Source: Myxococcus sp046520405 (GTDB taxonomy: Bacteria > Myxococcota > Myxococcia > Myxococcales > Myxococcaceae). Taken from it: 64,000 nucleotides of DNA. Shown here piece after piece: positions 51,168 through 61,700 of this stretch. Position numbers and translations under genes: made by a program. Positions within the stretch are counted from its first letter, which is position 1. Each line of letters begins with the position of its first letter. The stretch lies in contig JBKGHI010000012.1 of assembly GCA_046520405.1 (NCBI GenBank), positions 9,094-73,093 of the forward strand, read 5' to 3'. Under the pieces are notes generated by a model that worked only from the letters and a program-made list of their open reading frames with translations, made no database searches and was not told the DNA's origin.

Positions 51168-52235
51168 ATGCGTTGGATGCGCACCTTGACATTGGGCGTC
51201 ATGGCGATTCTGGGCGGCTGTACCGAGAGCAAGGTCGAGAACGAGCAGGACATCGTCCTGAGTGGGCGGCTCGTTGACGAGGCGGGCGCGCCGCTCCCGG
51301 AGGCGCTGGTGAAGCTCTACCGCAGCGAGAACTCCTCCTGTGCGTTCGCGGCCTTCACGGCGAGTTGGCAGACGGTGAAGACCCGCGCGGACGGCACCTT
51401 CGCGCTCGACCTGCTGGGGGCGGACACCCGCAGCGGGAGCATCGCGCGCTGCTTCATCGCCCGTTCGCCCGCGCAGGCCGAGGGACGGAGCCTCTCGGCG
51501 TACTTCCTCATCCAGCAGTCGGAGGTGGCGCTCCCCACTTTCCAGGAGTGGACCGGCGCGCCGACGGCCGCCGCGGAGGGGCAGGGCGTGAGCGTGGGCT
51601 TCCGGCCTCTGTCCGCCACTCACGGCGCCGGGAACGACGCGCACGTGCTGTCCGTCGGCCCTTCCAGCGTCATGCGGGTCTGGCAGGTGCGCGCCGCCTC
51701 CTCGCCGGTCCACCTGAGCGACTACGTCCTCGAGGACGCGGAGGGGCTCAAGGCCTCCCTCGGCGTCGAGCGTTCGGTCGAGGCGGGGGGCGTGACGGTT
51801 GGCCTCGCCTACTCCAGCGATGATGTGGCGCTGCCCCGCCGCGCGCTCGTTCCGGAAAGCCGTGGCGCCGCGTGCACCTACCTGAACGCCGAGCCGCCTT
51901 GCCGCATCACCAACGGGGACCTCGGCGGGCTCGTGCTCTTCGAGAACGGTGTCCGGGAGGTCGCCGTACAACTGTCGCGCCCCGTGGTGCCTCGCAAGGC
52001 CGTGCTGCGCAACCTCGAGGTCTCAGGCACCGTGAGCGAGCTGGTGCTGGAGGGGAGCGCGGACGGCACCCAGTGGCTGCCTCTCGCCAACCTGCTGGAT
52101 GGCAGTGGCGTGCGGCCCTTCCTGGAGCTGGACCTGCCGGGCACGACTCCGGTGTCGCAGGTCCGTGTGCGGGCCACCCCGCAGGGGACGACAGGGGAGC
52201 TGCGCTCGCTGGGGCAGCTCTCCCTCTTCGAGTAA
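51168..52235 (+). CDS. Exported lipoprotein with carboxypeptidase-regulatory-like domain
   Basis: 355 residues with a lipobox (AILGGCTES). Residues about 25-100 form a regulatory-like beta sandwich (IVLSGRLVDEAGAPLPEALV). The C-terminal part (about 250-355) has strands (VAVQLSRPVVPRKAVLRNLEV and EGSADGTQWLPLANLLDG) like F5/8 or galactose-binding modules. It is probably a surface-binding lipoprotein. GAGGAGG precedes the ATG at 51168. Confidence 0.7.
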   Translation: MRWMRTLTLGVMAILGGCTESKVENEQDIVLSGRLVDEAGAPLPEALVKLYRSENSSCAFAAFTASWQTVKTRADGTFALDLLGADTRSGSIARCFIARSPAQAEGRSLSAYFLIQQSEVALPTFQEWTGAPTAAAEGQGVSVGFRPLSATHGAGNDAHVLSVGPSSVMRVWQVRAASSPVHLSDYVLEDAEGLKASLGVERSVEAGGVTVGLAYSSDDVALPRRALVPESRGAACTYLNAEPPCRITNGDLGGLVLFENGVREVAVQLSRPVVPRKAVLRNLEVSGTVSELVLEGSADGTQWLPLANLLDGSGVRPFLELDLPGTTPVSQVRVRATPQGTTGELRSLGQLSLFE

Positions 52236-52316
52236 CGATGGGCCCGCGGGCGCCAGGCCCGCGTCGCCCATCCCGACGGAAGGCGGGATGGCCACCAGGG
52301 TGGGGCAGGCTCGCGC

Positions 52317-52757
52317 TCAGGGGTCGGGCGGGAACGGCGTCTGGCCGGCCTCAATCCGCGGCTCGCTGTCGCCCCTGCCGCGCCGGGGATTGGGACGTCG
52401 CGTCACGACGGGCGGGCTACCCCCGAGCCACTCCCACTTCTCGCCGTCCCACAGTTGCTCGCGCCAGCCGAGGAGCGCCGCGGCCTCACGCGCCCTGTCT
52501 CCGTGTGGCCTGAGGGACCAGCCCACCCGCGACTGCTTGCACTCACCGCTCTTGAACCGCAGGAGCCGGTACTCTCCTTGGGCCTCCTCGTGGTCCGCGT
52601 CCCAGAGCGCCTGCTGCCGACTCCCGGCGCCCTGATAGTCCACTCCATTCCACTCACACCAGGCGACCACGTCCTTGAGCCGGACGAGCTTCGCACTTCT
52701 CGACAACGAGAGTTCCGTCACGGCTGCCACGAGGAGGGCAGGGGTGATGACACGCAT
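52317..52757 (-). CDS. Small exported hypothetical protein
   Basis: 146 residues from the ATG at 52757. A short hydrophobic start (VITPALLVAAVTEL) may be a signal peptide. The body has Trp-rich parts (VVAWCEWNGVDYQG, REQLWDGEKWEWLGG) and ends in a Pro/Arg tail. It converges with the lipoprotein gene at 51168-52235 across 81 bases. Family not recognised; could be a binding or immunity protein. The upstream ORF beyond 52757 is discounted. Confidence 0.5.
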   Translation of the reverse strand: MRVITPALLVAAVTELSLSRSAKLVRLKDVVAWCEWNGVDYQGAGSRQQALWDADHEEAQGEYRLLRFKSGECKQSRVGWSLRPHGDRAREAAALLGWREQLWDGEKWEWLGGSPPVVTRRPNPRRGRGDSEPRIEAGQTPFPPDP

Positions 52758-53065
52758 GGAAGGCGCCCCAGTGCAGGTCAGCGAATGCAACCAACCTACT
52801 GCGTGACTTCCAGGCGAAGAGCCATGGGGTCTCCATGGCTTTGTCATGGTTTTGTCATGGGGCGCGGACGTCCCGGTGTGAACGATGGCGCGCCGGGCAC
52901 TCCGATTGAATTCCTGCTCGAACGATAGGGGACCTGCTTCGCCAGCACCCTTCCGGCCGCCGTGACTTCGCAGCAGCGGCTCTCTGCGTGAGGTGTTCGG
53001 CTTCAAGGGTCACGGTCTACACTGGGCCGGAACGAACCTCCGCCCCCAGTTCCTTGGGACACCTC
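52758..53065. promoter_or_regulatory. Divergent promoter region with palindrome and direct repeat
   Basis: This 308-base gap separates divergent genes. AGCCATGG (52820-52827) and CCATGGCT (52833-52840) form an eight-base inverted repeat with a five-base spacer. It is followed by two adjacent TTTGTCATGG copies ending near 52860. This is a plausible operator cluster for one of the two genes. No other feature is seen. Confidence 0.4.
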
Positions 53066-54982
53066 ATGACTGCTGGGCCCATCCTTTCACGAGCCCTCGT
53101 CGCCGTCGTTTTCCTTCCCTCGTTGGCGTTGGCCATCCCGCGCCCCGGGACGCCCCGGCCACCAGGGATGTCGACGCGCTACACCGTCGAGCAGTTCATG
53201 GAGACGACCTCCGTGCTCGGCGCGTCCTTCTCCTCGGACGAGCAACGGGTGCTGTACTCGTCGAACGAGACCGGCGTCTTCAACGTCTTCTCCGTGCCGG
53301 TGACGGGCGGCAAGCCCACGCAAATCACCCGCTCCCTCCAGGACGCGTCCATCGCCGTCGGCTACTTCCCGACCGATGACCGCGTCCTCTTCACGCGAGA
53401 CTCGGGAGGCAACGAGCTCTCCCACCTGTACGTGCGCACGCCAGACGGACGGGAGCAGGACCTCACGCCGGGCGACGGCCATCGCGCGTCCTTCTTCGGC
53501 TGGAGCCAGGATGGCACCGCTTTCTACGTCCTCTCCAACGAGCGCGACGCACGCGCCCAGGACCTCTACCGCTACGATGCGAAGACCTATGCCCGCACCC
53601 TGCTCTACGAGGGCGATGGCGAGCATGCGCCCGGCGCCATCTCTCCAGACGAAAAGTGGCTGGCGCTGGAGAAGTCACGGACGCTGTCCGACAGCGACGT
53701 GTACCTCCACGAGCTCGCCACCCGGCAGCGCCAGCACCTCACCGCGCATACGGGCACAGCCCATTGGAAGGCGGCCGCCTTCGACCCGGCGTCCTCCGCG
53801 TTGTACCTGCTCACCAACGAAGGCTCCGAGTTCATCCGCGTGGAGCGCCACGTGCTCGCCACCGGAAAGCGAGAGCAGGTGGAGAAGCTGAACTGGGACG
53901 TGCTCTCCACGGCGTTCTCGCGGCGTGGCACCTGGCGTATCACCCGCGTCAACGAAGACGGCCGCACCACGCTCAGGGTTCACGACGTGAAGTCAGGTAG
54001 ACGCGTGTCCTTGCCAGGGATTCCGGAGGGAACCCTCTCCAACGTGACGCTGTCCCGCGGCGAGAAGCGGATGGCCTTCCACGTCGACGGGGACCGCGCG
54101 CCCGGCAACCTGTATGTCTACGACTTCGAAACGAAGAAGGTCACCCGGCTGACGAACACGCTGGGGCGGGCGGTGGATTCCCAGGTCCTGGTGGAGTCGG
54201 AGCGGGTGCGCTTCAAGTCCTTCGACGGGCTGGAGATTCCCGCGCTTCTCTACAAGCCACACCAGGCCACCGCGAAGCATCGCGCCCCCGCCATCGTCTT
54301 CGTCCATGGTGGCCCGGGAGGACAGTCCGCCAAGGGCTACAGCAGCTTCTTTCAGTCCCTCGTCCACCACGGCTACGTGGTGCTCGCCGTCAACAACCGG
54401 GGCAGCGAGGGCTACGGCAAGTCGTTCTTCGCGGCGGATGACCAGCAACACGGCAAGGCGCCGCTCCAGGACTGCGTCGAAGCGAAGAAGTACCTGGCTG
54501 GCTTGCCCTACGTGGATGGCGCTCACGTGGGCATCCTGGGCCCCAGCTACGGCGGATACATGGTTCTCGCCGCGCTGACGTTCCACCCCGACGTCTTCGC
54601 CGTGGGCGTGGACGCGTTTGGCATCTCAGACTGGCTGAGCGCCCTGAAAGAGCTGCCGCCCCACAAGGACGCCCTGCGCGAGGCGCTCTACCAGGAGTTG
54701 GGCAATCCCCAGACGCAGGAGGCGATGCTTCGAGAAATCTCCCCACTGTTCCACGCGGAGAAGATTCGCAAGCCCCTGCTCGTCATCCAGGGCGCCAACG
54801 ATCCGCGCGTTCCCAAGGCCAGGACGGATGCGCTCGTCGAGGCCGTCCGGAAGAACGGAGTGCTTATTGACTACTTCGTTCTCCCCAACGATGGCCATGG
54901 CTTCAGCAGCACGAAGAGCGAAGCGGAGACCACCGTGAGAATCCTCTCCTTCCTGGACCAGCACCTGCGACGCCAGCCTTGA
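53066..54982 (+). CDS. Exported S9 family prolyl oligopeptidase
   Basis: 638 residues with a signal peptide (LVAVVFLPSLALAIP). An N-terminal beta-propeller (about 40-380) is followed by an alpha/beta hydrolase domain with Ser494 in GPSYGGYM, Asp579 in NDPRVP and His611 in DGHGF, the S9 triad. Such enzymes cut short peptides, often after Pro or at the N-terminus, and may feed the cell during predation. The start at 53066 gives the signal peptide; its ribosome site is weak. Confidence 0.9.
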   Translation: MTAGPILSRALVAVVFLPSLALAIPRPGTPRPPGMSTRYTVEQFMETTSVLGASFSSDEQRVLYSSNETGVFNVFSVPVTGGKPTQITRSLQDASIAVGYFPTDDRVLFTRDSGGNELSHLYVRTPDGREQDLTPGDGHRASFFGWSQDGTAFYVLSNERDARAQDLYRYDAKTYARTLLYEGDGEHAPGAISPDEKWLALEKSRTLSDSDVYLHELATRQRQHLTAHTGTAHWKAAAFDPASSALYLLTNEGSEFIRVERHVLATGKREQVEKLNWDVLSTAFSRRGTWRITRVNEDGRTTLRVHDVKSGRRVSLPGIPEGTLSNVTLSRGEKRMAFHVDGDRAPGNLYVYDFETKKVTRLTNTLGRAVDSQVLVESERVRFKSFDGLEIPALLYKPHQATAKHRAPAIVFVHGGPGGQSAKGYSSFFQSLVHHGYVVLAVNNRGSEGYGKSFFAADDQQHGKAPLQDCVEAKKYLAGLPYVDGAHVGILGPSYGGYMVLAALTFHPDVFAVGVDAFGISDWLSALKELPPHKDALREALYQELGNPQTQEAMLREISPLFHAEKIRKPLLVIQGANDPRVPKARTDALVEAVRKNGVLIDYFVLPNDGHGFSSTKSEAETTVRILSFLDQHLRRQP

Positions 54983-55008
54983 CATCTGTCCATCCAACAC
55001 GCGCCGCC

Positions 55009-55827
55009 ATGAACGCATCCGTGCCCGCCGATATCGCCCATCAGGTTTCAAGCGCCTGCGCTGTGATTGGGCGAAACCTCGCCCGTTCCCTGCAGGCCAT
55101 CCACCTGTTCGGTTCGGCGGTGGATGGCGGACTGAAACCCCAGAGCGACATCGATCTCCTGGTCACCGTCAGCGCCCCACTGCCGGACGCGGTCCGACGC
55201 GCGCTGATGAGGGGCCTGCTCTCTGTCTCCACATGGCCGGCGACACGTGAGTCGCTCCGCCCGCTCGAGGTGACCGTGGTCGTCCGGGATGCGGTCGTCC
55301 CGTGGCGATACCCACCGATGCGCGAGTTGCAGTACGGGGAATGGCTCCGCGCGGAACTGGAGGCTGGCCACGTGCAGCCCGCCGTCGTGGACCACGACGT
55401 GGCCATCTTGCTGACGAAGGCAAGGCAACACAGCGTCTGCTTGCACGGCGCGCCCGCCATCGAGCTTTTCGACCCCGTCCCCCGGGCCGACCTGGGGCGA
55501 GCGCTCTACGACACCGTGCTCCAATGGAACGAACCCGCCGACTGGCGTGGGGACGAAAGGAACGTGGTGCTCGCGCTGGCGCGCATTGGGTTCAGCCTGT
55601 CGACGGGCGGAATCGCGTCCAAGGACGTCGCGGCCCAGTGGGCCGTGGAGCGCCTGCCAGATGAACACCGGGCAGTGATGCGCGATGCGAGGGCGTCGTA
55701 CCTGGGAGAGGCACAGGACGACCTGGCCAGCCGGGGCCCAGAGGTCACCGCGTTCGTTCGCTACGCCAGGGCGACCCTCGAAAAAATGTATCGGGCATTG
55801 CAGGACGACCTTTCATCACCGCGCTGA
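55009..55827 (+). CDS. aadA: AadA-type aminoglycoside nucleotidyltransferase
   Basis: 272 residues, the size of AadA. The nucleotidyltransferase motif GSAVDGGLKPQSDIDLL (Gly35-Ser36 and Asp47, Asp49) is followed by LEVTVVV with Glu87, the catalytic base of AadA, and by DHDVAILLTKARQHSV and FDPVP. The C-terminal helical domain (DERNVVLALARI, KDVAAQWAVERLP) also matches. Enzymes of this class adenylylate streptomycin and spectinomycin. No integron cassette site is seen, and the GC content fits the window, so it is a resident chromosomal gene. Substrate is inferred. Confidence 0.9.
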   Translation: MNASVPADIAHQVSSACAVIGRNLARSLQAIHLFGSAVDGGLKPQSDIDLLVTVSAPLPDAVRRALMRGLLSVSTWPATRESLRPLEVTVVVRDAVVPWRYPPMRELQYGEWLRAELEAGHVQPAVVDHDVAILLTKARQHSVCLHGAPAIELFDPVPRADLGRALYDTVLQWNEPADWRGDERNVVLALARIGFSLSTGGIASKDVAAQWAVERLPDEHRAVMRDARASYLGEAQDDLASRGPEVTAFVRYARATLEKMYRALQDDLSSPR

Positions 55828-55903
55828 ACACATAGGTCGTCAGGTTGACGTCAGTGGGCCGTGATGGGCGCGACTCATTGTTCGTGCAGCAGCGCGCCAC
55901 CGT

Positions 55904-57282
55904 CTATCGCGGCGCCTCCACCTTCACGAGTCTTTCCGCTCGCAGCCGACGCAGGCGACGATTGCTGATGGTCAGCCCATCAATGTCGCCGGAGGCCGCT
56001 CGCGTGAAGGTGACGGTGCCGAGCGAGTACCGGTGTGCACGAAGGCCGTGGGCACGCCGACCTGGCGCAGCGCTCCGTCCTTGAACTCCAGCCGCACCAC
56101 CTCATCCGTCAAGGGGCTCCAGTAGTTGCCGGCCAGCGCCGACAACTGCGCCTCCGGCAGCTTCATGGCGGGCGGCATCACGTCCTTCATGTGCTGGCCC
56201 AGGTAGAGGTCGGACACCTTCCGCGTGAGCTCCGAAGGGTCAATCTTCGAGCCGTTGCACAACGCGACGATGGCCAGACGGTGGTCCGGGAAGAGGAGGG
56301 CGTCCGTGCGGTAGCCGGCGTTCATGCCGTCGTGGCTCACCATGCGCAGGCCGCGGTAGCCCGTCAGATGCAGTCCACCGCCATAGGTGGTGGCGGTGCC
56401 GTCGTTCAGCTTGCCGGAGGTCTGCATCCACGCGACCAGCTTCTTCCCTCCAACACGCCCGTCGAGCAGGTTCTGCTGCCACTTCAGCATGTCGCCGACC
56501 GTGGTGAGCAGGCTGGTGGCGCCGGAACCCATGGGGACGTTGATTCTCCAGCCGCCGCCTTCGCGGATGCTGTACGCCGAGGCACGCTGGGGCACGACCT
56601 CCGTGCGGTCGTCGCGGAAATGGGTGTCGCTCATTCCGAGCGGCTTGAAGATTCGCTCGTCGGCGAACGCCCGCAGCGGCTTGCCGGAGAGGCGCTCCAC
56701 GACCACCGCCAGCAGCGTGTACGCGGAATTGCCGTACACAATCTCTGTGCCGGGCGCGAAGTTCACGCCGCGCTGCCGGGTCAACGGCCAGAGGACGTCT
56801 GCCTCGGTGGACAGGTCGTCGCCGCGCCAGCCGGCCAGATTCAGCAGATAGCCCTGTTCGCGCAGTCCATTCGTGTGATGTATCAGGTGCGCGACGGTGA
56901 TTGTCTTTCCATGGTCCGGCAGCTCCGGCACGTGTTTTCAGATGTCATCGTCCAGCGACAGCCTGCCCTCCTGCGCCAGCAGCCCGATGGCGAAGGCGGT
57001 GAACTGCTTGGCGATGGAGGCGGTGTGGAAGATGGATTGCGGCGTAATCGGTACGTCGTACTCCAAGTTCGCCATGCCGTAGCCGCGCGCGTAGTCGAGT
57101 GCGCCATCGCGAGAGATTCCCACGGCGCAGCCGGGTGAGTCCCTGCCACTCCATGGCGCGAAGAGAGCGTCCACCTGCTGATGACGGTCGATGGCGGAGG
57201 CGCCTTCACCTGCGGCGGCCATGGCAAGGGATGACGTCAGGCCGAGGAGGAGGAACGACGACACGAAAGACTGACGCGGCAT
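55904..57282 (-). pseudogene. Serine hydrolase (beta-lactamase-related) with nonsense codon and frameshift
   Basis: It starts at 57282 with a signal peptide (SFLLLGLTSSLAMAAA). The SxxK motif is Ser89-Ile-Ala-Lys92 in FHTASIAKQF, and YGN (IVYGNSAY) follows. Codon 115 is TGA (56940-56938) within LSLDDDI, where CGA (Arg) is expected before KHVPELPDHGKTI. Sense then runs on in the same frame to about 56030, and the 3' end needs one more shift to read SLGTVTFTRAASGDIDGL and stop at 55904. Members are D-alanyl carboxypeptidase- or esterase-like. Two lesions support a true pseudogene. Confidence 0.8.
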
Positions 57283-57374
57283 GGAGTGCTGTCTCCGGAG
57301 CAACGGGGGGGCAGGCGCCACGGTGCCGGAGTGGGTGCCGCACAGGAGGCGCCTTCTTCCAGTGGGGCAGGGCA

Positions 57375-57407
57375 TTCGGCGAACGGGCGCTCCCGTTCGG
57401 CGAACGG
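57375..57407. promoter_or_regulatory. Tandem palindromic operators 21 bases apart
   Basis: TTCGGCGAACGG occurs at 57375-57386 and again at 57396-57407, two helical turns apart. The second copy sits in a perfect CCGTTCG-G-CGAACGG palindrome at 57393-57407; the first is a weaker version (TTCGGCGAA). The pair lies between the divergent serine hydrolase start (57282) and the 57504 gene. A TetR- or similar-family dimer site is likely. Confidence 0.55.
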
Positions 57408-57503
57408 TGCGCCGGTCGCGAGGGGGCTGCCACCTTCGCGCGTCGCGCTCCCGCTCGATTCTGACGCCAGTCGACCGTGGGCCTCGGCAAGACCAGGGGC
57501 ATG

Positions 57504-58217
57504 ATGCACTTCATGCCCACCACTCGATTTGAAGCGCTTGGCCGGGAGACAACTTTCGCGGAGCTCCACTCGCGCCTCCATCCTCACCGGCTGGAGGCGG
57601 AGCTTTGGGAGTTCGAGCGCAGCCCCAACGGCCCTCCTCCCGGCACGCTTCGCATCATCGACGGTGGCGTCAACGGTTCCGGAGACATCGACACGGGCAA
57701 AGGCCCCTATGTCCTCCTGGTCGACGGTCCCCTCAAGACGTCCGGCCACCTCAACCTATGGACCGACGAGTATCTCCCCGGGCTCGTCATTGTCCGGGGA
57801 GACCTCCAGGCGCGGACGCTCTCGTTCGGCAACGGGGCGCGGGTCTTCGTCGAAGGCTCCGTCTTCGTGGACGACTGGCTCTTCGGCCAGTACGGGGACC
57901 ACAACGCCGTCCTGAGTGCCACGGGTGGGCTCCGGGCGAGGGCGAGCTTCCTCGACGCGCACACCTTCATCTACACGGACGAAGGGGTGCGTTCGCTGCT
58001 CTACGCGTCGCGCGCAGGTTGGGAGACACTGGAGCCGGACATCGAGAACGAAGGGGAGGGGAACGGAACAGCCTTCTTCGACCCGGCGGTGCTCGACCGC
58101 TATGGCGACCTCGACTTCCCCCTGGCCATCCAGGCCGCCCGGGAAGGTCGGCCTTTGTTCCTGCCCGGCGTCGAGGAGCGCTTTCCCGCCCGGCTGACCT
58201 CACGAAAGACGAAGTAG
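57504..58217 (+). CDS. Hypothetical protein with polymer-forming-like beta repeats
   Basis: About 237 residues. No signal peptide. The middle shows short strands that look like a parallel beta-helix (LLVDGPLKTSGHLNLWTDEY, LVIVRGDLQARTLSFGNGA, RVFVEGSVFVDDWLFG), as in bactofilin-like or repeat-fold proteins. The start is uncertain: ATG at 57501, 57504 and 57513 are all near a weak ribosome site (AGGGG). Function unknown. The upstream operator suggests it is regulated. Confidence 0.6.
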   Translation: MHFMPTTRFEALGRETTFAELHSRLHPHRLEAELWEFERSPNGPPPGTLRIIDGGVNGSGDIDTGKGPYVLLVDGPLKTSGHLNLWTDEYLPGLVIVRGDLQARTLSFGNGARVFVEGSVFVDDWLFGQYGDHNAVLSATGGLRARASFLDAHTFIYTDEGVRSLLYASRAGWETLEPDIENEGEGNGTAFFDPAVLDRYGDLDFPLAIQAAREGRPLFLPGVEERFPARLTSRKTK

Positions 58218-58284
58218 GTCCAGCTCCACGCTGCTCCGGCCAGAGACGCCGGAGGGGCAGACTGAGGGCATGCAGGAAAAGAAA

Positions 58285-58315
58285 AAGCCCAGCAACCCGA
58301 AGGATTGCTGGGCTT
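58285..58315 (-). terminator. Terminator downstream of the first tRNA-Asp
   Basis: AAGCCCAGCAA (58285-58295) pairs with TTGCTGGGCTT (58305-58315), 11 base pairs around nine bases. On the minus strand the stem is followed by TTTTTC, a good intrinsic terminator, placed just after tRNA-Asp 58323-58396. Confidence 0.8.
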
Positions 58316-58322
58316 CATCGAG

Positions 58323-58396
<74 letters not shown>

Positions 58397-58448
58397 AAAC
58401 GGGCACTGCGAGCGGCAAGTCGAAAACCAAGCCTCTCACTAAAAGGCG

Positions 58449-58480
58449 AAGGGCCCGGAATCTTGCGATTCCGGGCCCTT
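58449..58480. terminator. Bidirectional terminator between the two tRNA-Asp genes
   Basis: AAGGGCCCGGAATC (58449-58462) pairs perfectly with GATTCCGGGCCCTT (58467-58480) around TTGC, a 14-base-pair stem, followed by TTTATT on the plus strand. On the minus strand, the direction of the tRNAs, it is followed by CGCCTTTT. It is nearly the same as the hairpin at 47356-47389. Confidence 0.75.
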
Positions 58481-58488
58481 TTTATTGG

Positions 58489-58562
<74 letters not shown>

Positions 58563-58577
58563 ACATCGGTACGACAG

Positions 58578-58649
58578 TGGGCGGAACAGGGATTGAACCT
58601 GTGACCATCGCCTTGTAAGGGCGCCGCTCTACCGCTGAGCTATCCGCCC
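58578..58649 (-). tRNA. tRNA-Val (TAC)
   Basis: Cloverleaf on the minus strand: the acceptor stem GGGCGGA pairs with TCCGCCC, the anticodon loop is CTTACAA (anticodon TAC, Val), and the T-arm is ACAGGTTCAATCCCTGT. 72 bases without CCA. The first pair of the anticodon stem is G-A. It lies 15 bases upstream of tRNA-Asp copy 2. Confidence 0.92.
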
Positions 58650-58794
58650 GTCAGGCGTCCGCCGCGCTTCGGTGAGCGGGCTTCTATCGACCCCATCCGA
58701 CACTGTCAAGCATACGTTTCAGCAGGGCCGATCATTCCGCAAGGCCGCCCGGGCCATGGTGGGCATCCGGACGGCCATTGGAACGGCTGACGCG

Positions 58795-61700
58795 CTACGG
58801 GGTGACCGTGCCGATGTCCCCGCCGCTGAAGCCATTGGTGCTACCACCCCGGTCGTTCCGGTCGCCGTAGCAGAAGGGCCCGCCGTTGAGCGAGTAGCGG
58901 TACGTGTAGGACGTCCCGGCCGGTACGCCTGCGGGCAGGCTCACGGAGTACTGGTCGTTGTCGCCCTCGTCGCTGAGGTACGTCGCCGCCACCCAGGTCC
59001 AGCCGGAGACGCCCGGGTCGTTGCTCACGGGGCCGTAGCCGAGCTCAGCGACAATGCCAGCGCCCTGGCCTCCGCCCGGGGTGACGCCCGCCGCGTACAA
59101 CTGGCCATAGACGATGCGAGGGTCGCCTTCGGCGCCCGCCGCGATTTCAAAGGGCCACTGGAGGTTGCAGTAGCCAATCACCGCGTGGTTGCCCACCGTG
59201 AGGGCGTGCTGCTGGCCCAGCGTGTACCCACCCACGTTGCTGCCGTCCTTGTCGCAGTACGTCCACGTGGTGCCGTCCGTGGAGTAACGCAGGCTGACGG
59301 CGCGGTCGCCGGTGTAGGCCGGCGTCACGGTGGTGGAGAACTCGTCCGTGTCCGCCTCGCCGTCGGCCTCGCCGGTGTACTCCGCGGCCTTCCAGGTGAA
59401 CGCGGCCGCCTGGGTGGACGCGTTCGCGTCCGCGGCGCCCACGCCCACCTGCACCTGGACGCCAGCGCCCGGGCCATTGCCCGCGGTGACGCCCGGGATG
59501 TGCACCCGGCCCACCACGGTGACGGTGTCGCCGCTGCCCACCGTCGTGCCGCTCACGCTCTGCAGGCGGCAGTAGCTGTCCGTCGGCTCGGGGTCCGGGT
59601 CCTCGCTCACCGCCAGGCTGCCCGTCAGGTCCACGTTGAAGCCGTGCTCCGGGTTGGTGCTGTTGCCGTCCGCGTCGCAGTACATGAACGCGCCGCCGTT
59701 CACCTGGAAGCGGTAGGCGAACCGGTAGCTGCCCACCACGCCCGGGTTGGGCAGCGTGGCCTGGTACCGGTCGTTGGCGTAGAAGTCCTCCGCGAACCCG
59801 GCTGTCGTGTCCCAGTTCCACTCGTCGGACGTGGCCGGATCCTCACCGGCGGGCCCCCAGCCGAGCTGGCCCACGATGTCCGCGGCCTCGCCCGTGGTGG
59901 AGTCGGTGATGCCCGTCACGTTCACGTACGCGACGATGACGTGGCTGGCTGCCTCACCGGCGGTGTACGCCAGCGACTGGGGCGTGTTGTTCCCATCCGG
60001 CCCCAGCTTGCAGTAGTCGATCGCGTTGAGGGTCTGCGCCTCCGTGACCGTGAGCGTTCCCGTCAGCGCGGCGTCGAAGCCGCTGGCTCCGCCGCTGTTG
60101 CCGTCCGCGTCGCACAGCAGGAAGTCGCCGTCGTTCACCTGGAAGCGGTAGGCGAACCGGTAGCTGCCCACCGTGCCCGGGTTGGGCAGCGTGGCCTCGT
60201 ACACGTCATTGCTGCCGAGGTCCGACGCGTAGCTGCCGCTCGTGGACCAGTTCCACTGCGAGGACGTGGCCGGGTTCTCACCAGCGGGCCCCCAGCCGAG
60301 CTGCCCCACGATGTTCGCGCCCTCGCCGGCCGCGTTCGTCACGCCCTGCACGTACACCTGTGCCTCGACGCGACGGCTGGGCGTGGTGGTCGTCGTGTAC
60401 GTCACGGTCTCCGGGGTGGTGTTCCCGTCCGGCCCCAGCTTGCAGTAGCCGATGACGCGCGGGATGACGGGCTGGCCCGTTACGTTCAGCGCGCCGAGCT
60501 GGTCCAGCTCGAAGTCCTGCCCGCCGTCGTCCACGCCGTTGCCGTCGCACACGCGGATGGGGCCGCCGTCGTGGTTGAAGCGAACCGCGTAGCGGTACTC
60601 GCCGTTGATGGCCGGGTTGGGGAGCGTGCCCTTCCACTGGTCATTCACGTCGAAGTTGTCCTGGTCGAACGTCAACTGCGTCGACCAGTTCCACAGCGGC
60701 GAGGTGCGCGGGTCTTCACCCACGGGGCCCCAGCCGAGCTGGCCGGCCAAGCCCGGTCCCGCGCCCTGGCGGTCCGTCACGCCCGGCAGGTGGACCTGCG
60801 CGTGCACCGTCTTCAGGCCCGTCGTCTGCGTCGTCGTGTAGTTGATGGCCTCCGGCGGCGTCTGGTCGAGGCCAATCTTGCACCACGTCACAGCCGGCTT
60901 CGGCGCCTCGTCACCCACGGTGAGCGTGCCCAGCTTGGACAGGCTGAAGGTCAGCTCGCCCTCGTCGCTGTCGTTGACGCCGTCCACGTCGCAGTAGCGC
61001 CACGCGTTCTCGCTGATGCTGAAGCGGTAGGCGACGCGCCAGGTGCCCTCGGTGCCCGGGTTGGGCATGTCGGCTTCCCACTCGTCGTTGTTGCCGTGGT
61101 CCGTCTTGTACGTGGCGTTCACCCACCTCCAGCCACTGTCGCTGCGCGGGTCTGAGTCCGCCGGGCCGTAGCCGAGCTGCGCCACCAGGCCCGAGCCCGC
61201 GCCGCCGCCCTGGGTGACGCCCGAGGCGTACACCTGGCCGGCCACCTTCACGAGCGTGGTGTCGCCCGGACGGTAGAAGACGTTGAGCGGCCCGCGGTTC
61301 CCGTCCGGTCCCAGCTTGCAGTAGTCCACCCGCGGCCGGGAGATGAACACCCGGCGCAGCATCTCCTCCGACACGCCGTTGGCGCTGCCATCGCCGTCCG
61401 CCATCACCCACGTGGCGCCGTTGTCGATGGAGAAGCGCATGGTGACGACCCACTCGCGGCTCTCACCGCCAATGGCCGGCTGGAGCAGCACGGTGCCCTG
61501 ATAGATGTCCGCCTCGCGGCTGTCCGAGTCACCCTCGTAGGTGGCCTCTTCCCAGGTGTAGCTCTCCGGGTTGAGCAGCTCCGCGTTCGCCGGGGCGAAG
61601 CCCACCTGCGCGCGGATGCCGCCGCCCTGGCCCGTGCCCCGGGTGATGCCGGACACGGTGACGGCGCCGCGCACGGTGGTGCCCACCGGCTGGCCGTTGC

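Noticed and set aside
58672..61155. An 827-codon plus-strand frame over the repeat lipoprotein.
   Set aside because: Repeats on this strand only mirror the DNA repeats of the minus-strand gene; composition is Arg/Val/Gly shadow.
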